30,775 nt of DNA from Candidatus Wolfebacteria bacterium (GTDB taxonomy: Bacteria > Patescibacteriota > Minisyncoccia > UBA6257 > UBA9933), in NCBI GenBank assembly GCA_026394835.1, contig JAPLZW010000019.1:1-30775 (forward strand). The letters are read 5' to 3'. Position 1 is the stretch's first letter. The number at the start of each line of letters is the position of its first letter. The notes under the pieces were generated by a model. The model was not told the DNA's origin and did no database searches. It saw only the letters and a program-made list of their open reading frames with translations. This document shows, one piece after another, positions 20,466 to 28,995 of the stretch. The translations under genes were made by a program, and so were the position numbers.

Positions 20466-22016
20466 TTATTTTTTTCCTTTTCCCAAAGACTTTCTCTTAT
20501 CCACGATGCTTGACCTTATTTTTTTTCTAGCGGCTTCGGTCTTAACGGTCCTAAGCCAAGATTCCGAAGGCTTTTTACTTTTTTGAATCAGGATTTCAAC
20601 AACATCTCCGGACTGGAGATTATAATCCAAAGGCGTGATTTTACCGTTAATCCTGCAACCGCTGCATTGGTCGCCGATTTCACTATGGATATGATAGGCG
20701 AAATCAACCGGCGTCGAGCCTTCGGGCAAATCAATGACCGCGCCCTTGGGAGTAATCACAAATATGCGGTCTCTGAAAAAATCTATCTTCAAAGAATCAA
20801 GAAATTCCTGTGAATCGGGCACTTCTTTCTGCCAATCACGGAGTTGGTTAACCCAAGCCAACTCGCGTTTGTCGGCGAAAACCGGCCGTCTTCTTACGTA
20901 TCCCGAAGTTTCTTTTTCTTCTTCGTAGGCCCAATGCGCCGCGATGCCGTTTTCCGACTCCTCATGCATTTGCATGGTACGAATTTGAAATTCGGTCGGC
21001 CTGTTATCCTCGCAAAAAACCGTAGTATGAAGGCTCCTGTAGCCATTGGGTTTTGGAAGAGCGATGTAATCTTTGATTCTTCCCGGCAAAGGCGGCCAAA
21101 GCTTGTGAATCGTGCCCAAAGCCCCATAACAATCTTCTATGGTTTCCACGATTATCCGCATAGCGACCAAATCATAAACCTGGTCAAGATTCATATCGTA
21201 ACGCTTGAGCTTCTTGTAAAGGCTCGAATAACGTTTGGCGCGATAATCTATTTTTAAAATTTTAATTCCGTCTTCTTCCAGAGCTTTTTCAATAACAGGC
21301 TCCAGCCCTTTCAAATATTTTTGCCTCTTTTCGTAACGGTCTTTCACGTTATCCATAAGCCACCTGTGTTCATTGGGGTAAATATAAGGAAATGCGAGGT
21401 CTTCCAATTCTCCGGCTAAACCCTGCATTCCCAAGCGGTATGCGAGAGGCGCGTAAATTTCATAAGTTTCCAAAGCTATCCTCTTTTGCTTCTGCGGCGG
21501 CAAAGCTTTCAGGGTTTTCATATTGTGAAGCCTGTCGGCCAGCTTTATTAAAACTACGCGCAAGTCCTGGCTTAAAGCCAAAATCATCTTTCTTAAATTT
21601 TCGGCCTGGCTTTCAACTCCCCGATATTTCAGATATCCCAATTTCGTTACGCCTTCCACGAGGAAAGCGATTTCTTCCCCAAATTCTTTTTTAATATTAT
21701 CGAGCCCGACCGAAGTATCCTCAGCCACATCGTGTAAAAGCCCGGCCATAATCGTCGGCGTATCCAACCGCCACTCTATGAGTTTTAACGCAGTTTCGTA
21801 AGGATGTTTGAAATACGATTCTCCGGATTTTCTTTTTTGGTCGGCATGAGCCATTTTTGCGAATTCATATGCCCGGCGCACCAAGTCAACGCTCTGGGGG
21901 TCAACCACGGCTCCATTCCGAAATTTAAAAACACGGCTGACAAAAGACAGCGTGCTGGCATCGTTTTTATTGGGAGCGGCCGCGTATTTTTTAAATTTTT
22001 CCAAAAAGTCATCCAT
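20466..22016 (-). CDS. relA: Bifunctional (p)ppGpp synthetase/hydrolase (Rel)
   Basis: 516 residues. HD hydrolase domain with His71, His95-Asp96 and Asp161 (HPYETALKLIEW, AGLLHDVAEDT, LIKLADRLHNM), a RelA/SpoT synthetase domain at about 230-360 (RYSSLYKKLKRYD, VYDLVAMRIIVE, IKDYIALPKPNGYRSLHTTV), then a TGS domain (DRIFVITPKGAVIDLPEGSTPVDFAYHIHSEIGD). It ends soon after TGS, so the helical, zinc-finger and ACT parts of long Rel proteins are absent. Both catalytic domains look intact, so synthesis and breakdown of the alarmone are expected. Third gene of the dprA-topA-relA group. Confidence 0.92.
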   Translation of the reverse strand: MDDFLEKFKKYAAAPNKNDASTLSFVSRVFKFRNGAVVDPQSVDLVRRAYEFAKMAHADQKRKSGESYFKHPYETALKLIEWRLDTPTIMAGLLHDVAEDTSVGLDNIKKEFGEEIAFLVEGVTKLGYLKYRGVESQAENLRKMILALSQDLRVVLIKLADRLHNMKTLKALPPQKQKRIALETYEIYAPLAYRLGMQGLAGELEDLAFPYIYPNEHRWLMDNVKDRYEKRQKYLKGLEPVIEKALEEDGIKILKIDYRAKRYSSLYKKLKRYDMNLDQVYDLVAMRIIVETIEDCYGALGTIHKLWPPLPGRIKDYIALPKPNGYRSLHTTVFCEDNRPTEFQIRTMQMHEESENGIAAHWAYEEEKETSGYVRRRPVFADKRELAWVNQLRDWQKEVPDSQEFLDSLKIDFFRDRIFVITPKGAVIDLPEGSTPVDFAYHIHSEIGDQCSGCRINGKITPLDYNLQSGDVVEILIQKSKKPSESWLRTVKTEAARKKIRSSIVDKRKSLGKGKK

Positions 22017-22085
22017 TGGAGTTATCTACTATTATTTATACGCCGGGAAACCCCGTGTTGGCAAACGAGCCGCATTCCTCCCTCC

Positions 22086-22166
22086 CTACTTCAATTTATG
22101 AGGATTATGGTTGGGACACGCCTTATTGGAGCATCTTTCGGGTATAGTTTTGGTGCCCTCCATCAT
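22086..22166 (-). CDS. 26-residue zinc-finger-like ORF overlapping the end of topA
   Basis: MMEGTKTIPERCSNKACPNHNPHKLK, starting in an ATGATG that overlaps the topA stop (ATGA). Its CSNKAC segment looks like the second half of the Cys4 ribbon that topA leaves unfinished (CPEC...), compare CSNYPKC earlier in topA. It may be the true C-terminus of TopA after a one-base frame change, or a translationally coupled small protein. Confidence 0.4.
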   Translation of the reverse strand: MMEGTKTIPERCSNKACPNHNPHKLK

Positions 22167-24145
22167 AAGACTATTTCTCCTTCTCCGCATTCCGGACACA
22201 TGATTCCGGTTTTTGCCTTCGCTTCTTCTTCAGCGCTCTTCTTGATAAATTTACACTTGGGATAATTACTGCAAGATATGAACTTTCCGAACCGGCCTTC
22301 GCGCTCAACAAGTTTTCCGGTCGGGCATTTGGGGCACGCTTCCCCGGTTTCTTTCGGTCCCGCTAATTCCATTCCATCTATTTTTCTGGCGCCCACGCAT
22401 TCCGGAAATTTCACGCAGCTCAAAAATTTTCCCGAACGGGAGAGTTTAATCACCATAGGACCATCGCAAACGGGACATTTGAATTTTTCGTCGGCTTCCC
22501 CAAGATTGGTTATCTTTTCTATTTTCTCTTTTGATTTCACATCCTTCAAAAACGGCTTATAAAAATCTCCCAGCATTTTTTCGTACTTCCTTTTTCCTTC
22601 CGCTATTTCATCAAGTTCATTTTCCATCTCGGCGGTAAACGAATCGCTGATGTATTGGGCGAAATTATTTTCAAGAAAATCGCTGACTACTTCACCTGTA
22701 TCGGTAGGCCGCAAAGCCTTGCCCTCTTTCGTCACGTAACCGCGGTCGTTGATTGTCTTGATTATGGAAGCGTAAGTGCTCGGCCTTCCGATTTCTCGCT
22801 TTTCGAGTTCCTTAACAAGGCCGGCTTCCGTATACCTGCCGGGCGGTTCGGTTTGTTTGCCTTCGCTTTCCATGTCTAATAATTTAAGCGGTTCGCCTTT
22901 TGATAATTCCGGCAGTTGGAGTTCTTCTCCTTGCGCTTCCGTATCCGCCGCGAGCCATCCCAAGAAGACATTAACGCTGCCGATAACGGAAAAATCCGGA
23001 ATAGTCCCGCCCTTAATCACGTTAGCCGATACTTTTGTTTTTAGCATTTTAGCGTCGGCCATCTGCGAAGAAATTGTTCTCTCCCAAATAAGCCGATAAA
23101 GCCTTTTTTGGTCCTCGGCCGCATCAACGGTTTTTTTCCCAATATTCGTGGGACGGATCGCCTCATGCGCCTCCTGAGCGCTTTTGCTTTTTGTTTTATA
23201 AAAACGCGGCACAAGATATTCCTTGCCGTAATTTTTTACTATCGCGGCGTAAATCGCAGGCATAGCTTCCTTACTCACGACGACGCTGTCGGTCCTCATG
23301 TATGTAATAAGTCCCTGCTCATAAAGTTTCTGGGCAATAGACATCGTGCGGGAAGGAGAATAACCGTATCGGGAGCTTGCCGCCTGCTGAAGAGTTGACG
23401 TAGTAAAGGGCGCCCTGGGCGAACGCTTAGCCTCGCTTTGTTTTATCTCGGTTATGCGCCACGGATTCGCGCGCCCGACTTTCAGGATGCGTTCGGTTTC
23501 TTTTTCATCGCGCGGTTCTTCTTCACAAACCAATCCTATTTTGCTCTTTTTTTCCGTTTCAAATGTTCCGGTTATTTTCCAATAATTTTCCGGCGTAAAA
23601 GCTCTGATTTCGCGTTCACGCTCCATTATTATGCGGAGCGCCGGAGACTGTACGCGTCCGGCGGACAATCCGTAGCGAACTTTTTTCCAAATAAGGCCGC
23701 TTAAATCATATCCCACGAGACGGTCCAAAACCCTGCGGGCTTCCTGGGCTTTCCGCAAATCTTCATCAATGCTCCGCGGATGTTTCAGGGCTTCCTTAAT
23801 GGCATTTTCCGTGATTTCATGGAAAACAATGCGTTTCGGCTTTTTAAGCCCGCAAGCTTCTTTGATATGCCAAGAGATAGCTTCTCCTTCACGATCGGGA
23901 TCGGTTGCAAGAAAAACCTCGCTCGCTTTTTGGGCAAGGTCTCTTATTTCAGCCACGATTTTTTCTTTCCCTTTGGATATTTCGTAATGAGGCACGAATC
24001 CTCCGGGAATATCCACGGCTTTTTTATTGCTTTTTGGCAAATCGCGGATATGGCCGTAAGAAGATTCAACTTTATAATCCCCTCCGGAAAGGAATTTGCC
24101 GATGGTCTTCGCTTTTGTCGGAGACTCGACTATTACCAGTTTCAT
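22163..24145 (-). CDS. topA: DNA topoisomerase I
   Basis: 660-residue type IA topoisomerase that relaxes negative supercoils. TOPRIM domain at the start (MKLVIVESPTKAKTIGKFL; acidic TDPDREGE at 81-88). Catalytic Tyr282 in GLITYMRTDS. SAGRVQSPALR and GRPSTYASII are intact. Two complete C-terminal Cys4 ribbons (CPVC...CVKFPEC and CPKC...CSNYPKC) and the first half of a third (MCPECGEGEIVL) precede the stop. The third ribbon's second half is found in the next frame (22086-22166). Fourteen nt behind dprA; same transcript likely. Confidence 0.94.
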   Translation of the reverse strand: MKLVIVESPTKAKTIGKFLSGGDYKVESSYGHIRDLPKSNKKAVDIPGGFVPHYEISKGKEKIVAEIRDLAQKASEVFLATDPDREGEAISWHIKEACGLKKPKRIVFHEITENAIKEALKHPRSIDEDLRKAQEARRVLDRLVGYDLSGLIWKKVRYGLSAGRVQSPALRIIMEREREIRAFTPENYWKITGTFETEKKSKIGLVCEEEPRDEKETERILKVGRANPWRITEIKQSEAKRSPRAPFTTSTLQQAASSRYGYSPSRTMSIAQKLYEQGLITYMRTDSVVVSKEAMPAIYAAIVKNYGKEYLVPRFYKTKSKSAQEAHEAIRPTNIGKKTVDAAEDQKRLYRLIWERTISSQMADAKMLKTKVSANVIKGGTIPDFSVIGSVNVFLGWLAADTEAQGEELQLPELSKGEPLKLLDMESEGKQTEPPGRYTEAGLVKELEKREIGRPSTYASIIKTINDRGYVTKEGKALRPTDTGEVVSDFLENNFAQYISDSFTAEMENELDEIAEGKRKYEKMLGDFYKPFLKDVKSKEKIEKITNLGEADEKFKCPVCDGPMVIKLSRSGKFLSCVKFPECVGARKIDGMELAGPKETGEACPKCPTGKLVEREGRFGKFISCSNYPKCKFIKKSAEEEAKAKTGIMCPECGEGEIVL

Positions 24146-24159
24146 AAATAATTCAAAAA

Positions 24160-25065
24160 TTAAACAGCGTATCCGCGCTCGGTCTCCTTAATAATATTAT
24201 TAATTGCGAGATATGCGAGAGAGCGGTTCACGACTTGAGGTTCAAGTCTAGTAATTTCAATTATTTTGTCAACAGAGAGGGCGCTCCCGGTATTTTTAAT
24301 CGCGTTAAAAATCAACTCTTCTTCTTTGGTCCCAAAAGACCCGAATGGAAGTTTGCCGGAAGAAAGATTCCACTTTAGCCCCTGCTCCTCATTTTCAATT
24401 TCCAAACTTTCAATAATATCCTCTATGGAAGCTACAAGCACAGCGCCGTCCCTTATTAATTTATGGGAACCGCGATAATTCGGATGATCTATCGGCCCGG
24501 GAAAGACAAATACATCCCTGCCCTGATCGGCGGCCATCCGGGCGGTAACCAAAGACCCTGACTCAATCGGCGCTTCTATCACGATAGTCGCCCGGCACAG
24601 ACCGCTGATAATCCTATTTCTCGCCAGAAACTGATTGGGATAAGGAGGAGTTCCTTGGGGATATTCCGAAATAATGCCTCCTCCTTGGTCCAAAATCTTT
24701 CTGGCCAGATATTCATTCTGCGCGGGATAAATAATATCCAAACCACAAGCCAAAACCGCGATTGTTTTTCCGTTTACGGAAAGCGCGCCTTCATGAGCGG
24801 CGGAATCGATTCCCATGGCCAGACCGCTCACGATTAATATGCCCCTTTTTGCGAGCTCTGCAGCCATCTTTTTCGCTAAGATTTTTCCGGCCTGCGTCGC
24901 CTTCCTTGTCCCAACAATCGCCACGCAAAAAATATTTTCATCTGGTAAATTTCCCAAAAAATAAATCCTCGGGGGAACCCCGGGAATTTCACGGAGAAGC
25001 GGAGGGAAAACGCCGCTTTCCGCTTCAGCGGACTTAATTTCTTTCTTTGACTTTTCCTGACCCAT
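24160..25065 (-). CDS. dprA: DNA-processing protein DprA (Smf)
   Basis: 301 residues. Rossmann-like DprA domain: IVGTRKATQAGK, GLAMGIDSAAHEGALSVNGKTIAVLACGLDIIYPAQN, SEYPQGTPPYPNQFLARNRIISGL, and GSLVTARMAADQGRDVFVFPG. A C-terminal winged-helix part follows (about 235-300). DprA loads RecA onto incoming single strands in natural transformation, which is in keeping with competence in CPR bacteria; PilO-like genes start on the other side of the shared intergenic region. Start ATG 25065 is preceded by TATAAT 9 nt upstream. Confidence 0.93.
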   Translation of the reverse strand: MGQEKSKKEIKSAEAESGVFPPLLREIPGVPPRIYFLGNLPDENIFCVAIVGTRKATQAGKILAKKMAAELAKRGILIVSGLAMGIDSAAHEGALSVNGKTIAVLACGLDIIYPAQNEYLARKILDQGGGIISEYPQGTPPYPNQFLARNRIISGLCRATIVIEAPIESGSLVTARMAADQGRDVFVFPGPIDHPNYRGSHKLIRDGAVLVASIEDIIESLEIENEEQGLKWNLSSGKLPFGSFGTKEEELIFNAIKNTGSALSVDKIIEITRLEPQVVNRSLAYLAINNIIKETERGYAV

Positions 25066-25074
25066 TGAATTAAC

Positions 25075-25080
25075 ATTATA
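25075..25080 (-). promoter_or_regulatory. -10 box of dprA-topA-relA (near leaderless)
   Basis: AGTATAATG on the minus strand, 9 nt before the dprA ATG. On the plus strand the overlapping TATACT (25077-25082) is only 2 nt from the ATG at 25085, too close to serve that start. Confidence 0.5.
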
Positions 25081-25084
25081 CTAT

Positions 25085-25615
25085 ATGAATTTCAGACGCG
25101 AGTTGATTATTTTCGCTTCCATTAATCTTGGAATTATTTTTGTTTTGGGAAGCGCCATATATTACCTGAACACGCTTATATCATCGGAAACGGAAAAAGT
25201 TGCGATTGACCGGGCAAGCATTTTTTCAAGGAATCAAATGGATGAAAATTTGGCGATGCTCCGCACCCAGTCGGCGGCCGCTAAAAAATACGAAACCAGC
25301 CTTGATAACGCGCTTCCCAAAAAAGACCAGCTAATAAACTTTTCGCAGGATATGGAAATAATCGGGAAGCAGAACGGCGTTAACGCAAACGCCAATCTCG
25401 CGGAAGAAGTCGGCGGAACCGATTCAAAACTCGCAAGTTTGCGTTTTAATATGTCTCTCGAGGGAACAATTGAAAATATATTACAGACTCTGAACGCCAT
25501 CAAAAAGAGCCGCTATGTAACAAAAGCGGAGAGCATGGAACTCTCCAAGTCCCAAAGCAATAATTTCCGCCTGACCACCAACGGACAAATTTTTTCTTTC
25601 CAAAACCAAGAATAA
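25085..25615 (+). CDS. PilO-like inner-membrane protein
   Basis: 176 residues: one N-terminal helix (IIFASINLGIIFVLGSAIYYL, about 8-30), a coiled-coil-like stretch at 35-85, then a small alpha/beta domain (RFNMSLEGTIENILQTLNAIKKSRYVTKAESMEL) as in PilO, which aligns the type IV pilus machinery across the periplasm. No other core pil gene is adjacent apart from the dprA neighbour, so the type IV pilus link is inferred from fold and layout only. The next gene starts 1 nt after its stop. Confidence 0.6.
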   Translation: MNFRRELIIFASINLGIIFVLGSAIYYLNTLISSETEKVAIDRASIFSRNQMDENLAMLRTQSAAAKKYETSLDNALPKKDQLINFSQDMEIIGKQNGVNANANLAEEVGGTDSKLASLRFNMSLEGTIENILQTLNAIKKSRYVTKAESMELSKSQSNNFRLTTNGQIFSFQNQE

Positions 25616-25616
25616 G

Positions 25617-25892
25617 ATGCTGAAGAAAATCCAAAGCAGAGAATTTATTTTCGCCGCCACAAGTTTAATTTTGGCAATTTTACTGGGATTGATTTTTTTT
25701 CAAACCATTAATTTTTTGCTGGAAGAAATCCAAATAGCCTTGAACGGCGACGCCTCAAAAAACCCGCAGACAGTCCAGTTTAATTTATCGGGGGCTAAAG
25801 ATATCGAGATCAGGGGAGAAAATGCTCCGGTCCAGCCGCAAACTCAACCGACAAGCACCCAACCCCAAACGCAAAACACGCCTCCCCTTTAA
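25617..25892 (+). CDS. Small one-helix membrane protein with Pro/Gln-rich tail
   Basis: 91 residues: helix at about 9-33 (FIFAATSLILAILLGLIFFQTINFLL), a short domain, and a tail PVQPQTQPTSTQPQTQNTPPL of low complexity. Not recognised. It is cotranscribed with the PilO-like gene (1 nt apart). Confidence 0.6.
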   Translation: MLKKIQSREFIFAATSLILAILLGLIFFQTINFLLEEIQIALNGDASKNPQTVQFNLSGAKDIEIRGENAPVQPQTQPTSTQPQTQNTPPL

Positions 25893-25918
25893 AAAATAAT
25901 TTCATAAACCAGCCTTTT

Positions 25919-26248
25919 TTGCGGATAGCTGATTTTTTTAAGCATTGGTACGTGAACGGCTTTAAAAATTACGGCCATCTTGTGATTTCCCGGCTAGAAG
26001 AGATTGACAGGACAATTGCCTTCCGAGTCACCTTGAAAAATATTTTTCAGCCGCTTTACCAAGACAGGTCATTTATCGGCTATCTTCTGGGATTCATCTT
26101 CCGGGGGCTACGCCTGATTTTCGGCGGAATTTTTTACGCGGTAATAATTTCTTTCGCTATCGCGATATTTATCGTTTGGGCGGCAATTCCGGTTTTTATC
26201 ATCTATAAAATAATCCAGCCCGCGCTTACAGCATCATTTCTAAAATAA
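25919..26248 (+). CDS. Small membrane protein, unknown; start uncertain
   Basis: 109 residues if the TTG at 25919 is used; no ATG is available near the family-like start, and the frame is open farther upstream, so the true start may be another rare codon. An amphipathic N-terminal half (FKHWYVNGFKNYGHLVISRLEEIDRTIAFRVTLKNIFQPLYQD) precedes two hydrophobic stretches (about 52-70 and 72-100). It ends 5 nt before the Clp-like gene, so a role with that membrane-anchored protein is plausible by position. Confidence 0.55.
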   Translation: MRIADFFKHWYVNGFKNYGHLVISRLEEIDRTIAFRVTLKNIFQPLYQDRSFIGYLLGFIFRGLRLIFGGIFYAVIISFAIAIFIVWAAIPVFIIYKIIQPALTASFLK

Positions 26249-26253
26249 TTCAA

Positions 26254-28782
26254 ATGCCGATTGCAGCCATTAACCAGGAAAAGATATTTCTCAAGGAGCC
26301 GAAAATTGAAGCCGGCCTGGCATTGCGGATTCTTTTCCGCGTTGCCGCTTATTGCCTTTATATCCTTGTCCTCTTCGGAGCGATAACCGCCGTTATCTCG
26401 CAAATTGATTGGCTTCGCTGGGCCGGAGCTTTGGGAATGATATTCCTCGCCGACCGCATTCTTCACGCGAAACAAGCGAGAAGATCTCTTTCCGAAATTT
26501 CTTATGAGGACGGGAAAATCAACGCCGCTGATTATTTTTCGCCGAAAACTATTTATATTTTTGAAAAAGCCCTGGACAAAGCGGTTATCGGCAATTACGA
26601 TTTCTATCTTTCGCTTTTGGGCATCCTCGCCAAAGAAAAAGATATGGAAACCGGGCTCACAAGAATGGATGTGCCAATAAAAGAATTTCAATCCAAAGCC
26701 GGGGAATTTCTGAACCAAAGTAAAATTTCCGAAAAAGTTTCTAGAGACGGACTGCATTTAAAAGCAGAAACCCTGGCGGCAAATGCCTTCATCAACGCGG
26801 CGGGCGCCGGCGAAAAATACATTGAGCCGAGAGCGGTATTTTCCGCGCTTATTAATGTCCAAAATGAAAAATTAAGCCGGTTATTCAGCTTGTTTTCAAT
26901 CGGCCAGGGAGACATGGAAAACGCCCTGGTTTTCAGCAGATTCCACGATTTTTTCAGTTGGTTAAGAAAACCGCCGGCGGCAGTCGGAGGATTCGTTGCC
27001 AAGCCATCGAAAATCCGCCATCGGACAATGAATAGAGCTTGGACCGCGCGCCCCACCCCAACGCTTGATAAATATTCTATGGACCTCACCGACCTCGCGA
27101 GAGAAGAAGAAATCGGATTTTTAATCGGCCACGAAAAAGAGTACAGCCAATTGGTTGATATTTTGGCAAGGCCGTCAAAACCCAATGCGCTTTTAATCGG
27201 CGAGCCCGGCAGCGGCAAAGAGACTTTGGTCGCCCATCTCGCTTTTGAAATAATAAAAGATGAAACCCCGGAGGCACTCTTTGACAAAAGGCTCGTCTGC
27301 CTTGAAATTGGCCGGATGATTTCCGGAGCCGCGCCGGACGAAGTTTCAAAAAGAGTGAATCAAATCACAAACGAAATAAAAGCCGCAGGCAATATCATAC
27401 TTTACATTCCCGACATCCATAATCTTGTCAAAACTTCCGGGATGAATTTTATGAGCGCAGCGGATGTTTTCATCCCCATAATAACAGGTGATGAATTTCC
27501 GGTTGTGGGCGCCACCTTCCCCAGAGAATTCAAACAAATGATTGACACCCAAACCGATTTCGCCTCGGCCTTTGACCAAATACGCGTTGAAGAAATCAGC
27601 GAGGACAACGCGGTTAAAATTCTCACTTATGAAAGCGTGATTCTTGAGCGCCAATACGGGCTCATTATAAGCTTCGGCGCCATAAAGCAATCTGTCTTTC
27701 TCGCCCATAAATATTTCCGGCAAAAACTTCTGCCCGGCAGCGCCGAAGACCTGCTGAAAGAATCTTTATCCGATGCAAGCCAGAAGAAATCCGAGATTCT
27801 CGGCACTGACGACGTTATTGCTATCGCCGAAAGAAAAATCAATATTCCCATCCACCGCGCCGGCAAAGCCGAGGCGGAAAGACTTTTGAATCTGGAATCA
27901 ATTATCCACGAAAGAATGATTGACCAAGAGGAAGCGGTGGAATCCGTAAGCAAAGCGCTCCGCGAATACAGAAGCGGACTTTCAAGAAAAGGCGGGCCGA
28001 TCGCCGTATTCCTCTTTGTGGGGCCGACCGGGGTCGGCAAAACCGAGCTCGCAAAGATTCTCTCAAAAATCCATTTCGGTTCAGAGCAAATGATGATCCG
28101 TTTTGATATGTCCGAATACCAGGACAAGCAAAGCGTTTTCCGCTTCATCGGCTCTCCGGACGGAAAAATGGCGGGAAACCTTACCGAATCAGTAATCCAA
28201 AAGCCATACAGCCTCATACTTCTTGATGAATTCGAGAAAGCTTATCCGGATATCTTAAATTTGTTTCTCCAGGTATTTGACGACGGCCGCCTTACCGACA
28301 ATACGGGAAGGACTATTGATTTCACGAATACTATAATTATTGCCACCTCAAACGCCCATTCCGACTTCATCAAATCGCATATTGAAGCCCGTACGCCGAT
28401 GCAAGTAATCTCCGACGAACTGAAGAAGAAATTAACCGATTATTTCCGGCCGGAACTCCTAAACCGTTTTTCCGATATTATTGTTTTTAAAACTTTATCC
28501 CTTCCCGATATCCAAGCTATTACCCAAATCCAGCTTAAAGATTTATCAAAAAATCTTTCTGAAACGAACGGCATCAATCTTGTGATTGATGACGCGGTTG
28601 TTAAAAAAACGGGAGAACTCGGATTTGACCCGGTCTTCGGCGGCCGGCCCCTTAGGGGCGTGATTTCCGATAAAATCCGGAGCGTGCTCGCGGAGAAAAT
28701 TTTAAAGGGCGAGATTATGAAAGGCAGCGAAGTGGAAATTTCACTCGGAGATAATGGAGAATTTGAGTTTGAGCAAAAGTAA
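26254..28782 (+). CDS. Membrane-anchored Clp-like double AAA+ protein with altered D1
   Basis: 842 residues. Two membrane helices near the N-terminus (about 25-50, 55-70), a Clp-N-like helical region (97-230), then two AAA+ modules as in ClpC/ClpB. D1 is altered: Walker A GEPGSGKE (316-323) has Glu where Ser/Thr is expected, Walker B is LYIPDIH (no DE pair), and the usual ERRF arginine finger is missing (DFASAFDQI). D2 is active-looking: GPTGVGKT (590-597), ILLDEFEK, ATSN, and the sensor-2 GGRPLRG. The aromatic pore loops (KYRG in D1, GYVG in D2) are both replaced. Protein unfolding by threading is therefore doubtful; the substrate is unknown. Confidence 0.82.
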   Translation: MPIAAINQEKIFLKEPKIEAGLALRILFRVAAYCLYILVLFGAITAVISQIDWLRWAGALGMIFLADRILHAKQARRSLSEISYEDGKINAADYFSPKTIYIFEKALDKAVIGNYDFYLSLLGILAKEKDMETGLTRMDVPIKEFQSKAGEFLNQSKISEKVSRDGLHLKAETLAANAFINAAGAGEKYIEPRAVFSALINVQNEKLSRLFSLFSIGQGDMENALVFSRFHDFFSWLRKPPAAVGGFVAKPSKIRHRTMNRAWTARPTPTLDKYSMDLTDLAREEEIGFLIGHEKEYSQLVDILARPSKPNALLIGEPGSGKETLVAHLAFEIIKDETPEALFDKRLVCLEIGRMISGAAPDEVSKRVNQITNEIKAAGNIILYIPDIHNLVKTSGMNFMSAADVFIPIITGDEFPVVGATFPREFKQMIDTQTDFASAFDQIRVEEISEDNAVKILTYESVILERQYGLIISFGAIKQSVFLAHKYFRQKLLPGSAEDLLKESLSDASQKKSEILGTDDVIAIAERKINIPIHRAGKAEAERLLNLESIIHERMIDQEEAVESVSKALREYRSGLSRKGGPIAVFLFVGPTGVGKTELAKILSKIHFGSEQMMIRFDMSEYQDKQSVFRFIGSPDGKMAGNLTESVIQKPYSLILLDEFEKAYPDILNLFLQVFDDGRLTDNTGRTIDFTNTIIIATSNAHSDFIKSHIEARTPMQVISDELKKKLTDYFRPELLNRFSDIIVFKTLSLPDIQAITQIQLKDLSKNLSETNGINLVIDDAVVKKTGELGFDPVFGGRPLRGVISDKIRSVLAEKILKGEIMKGSEVEISLGDNGEFEFEQK

Positions 28783-28791
28783 GGGCTTTAT

Positions 28792-28810
28792 CTCCGACTT
28801 TATGTCGGAG
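28792..28810 (+). terminator. Small hairpin after the Clp-like gene
   Basis: CTCCGAC/GTCGGAG with a 5-nt loop, 10 nt after the stop. No T-run follows, so it is at most a weak terminator. Confidence 0.4.
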
Positions 28811-28822
28811 CTATAAAACCTT

Positions 28823-28936
28823 ACCCGCCCAAGTTTTTAGATTAAATTTTGGTGATATGTAGATTGAAAATAAGTTATTGGATTAACACTCTCTTTATTA
28901 TTCTAAATTAAATAAAATCTAAAAATTTAGGCGGGT
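28823..28936. repeat. Long imperfect inverted repeat
   Basis: ACCCGCCCAAGTTTTTAGAT at 28823-28842 matches, inverted, ATCTAAAAATTTAGGCGGGT at 28917-28936 with few mismatches. The AT-rich stretch between them (about 75 nt) is not coding. Confidence 0.6.
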
Positions 28937-28939
28937 GCT

Positions 28940-28993
28940 CAATGTTGTGGTAAAATTTACTACGCATTGAGCTTGTAAATTTTAACAACATTG
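28940..28993. repeat. Second inverted repeat just before the MFS gene
   Basis: CAATGTTGTGGTAAAATTTAC (28940-28960) and GTAAATTTTAACAACATTG (28975-28993) are nearly exact inverses around 14 nt. The right arm ends 2 nt before the ATG at 28996. The left arm contains a TAAAAT box that could be the -10 of the MFS gene, so an operator or mRNA hairpin at the start codon is possible. Confidence 0.6.
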
Positions 28994-28995
28994 GC

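Noticed and set aside
20734..21257. Plus-strand open frames opposite relA
   Set aside because: Shadows of a clearly recognised gene.
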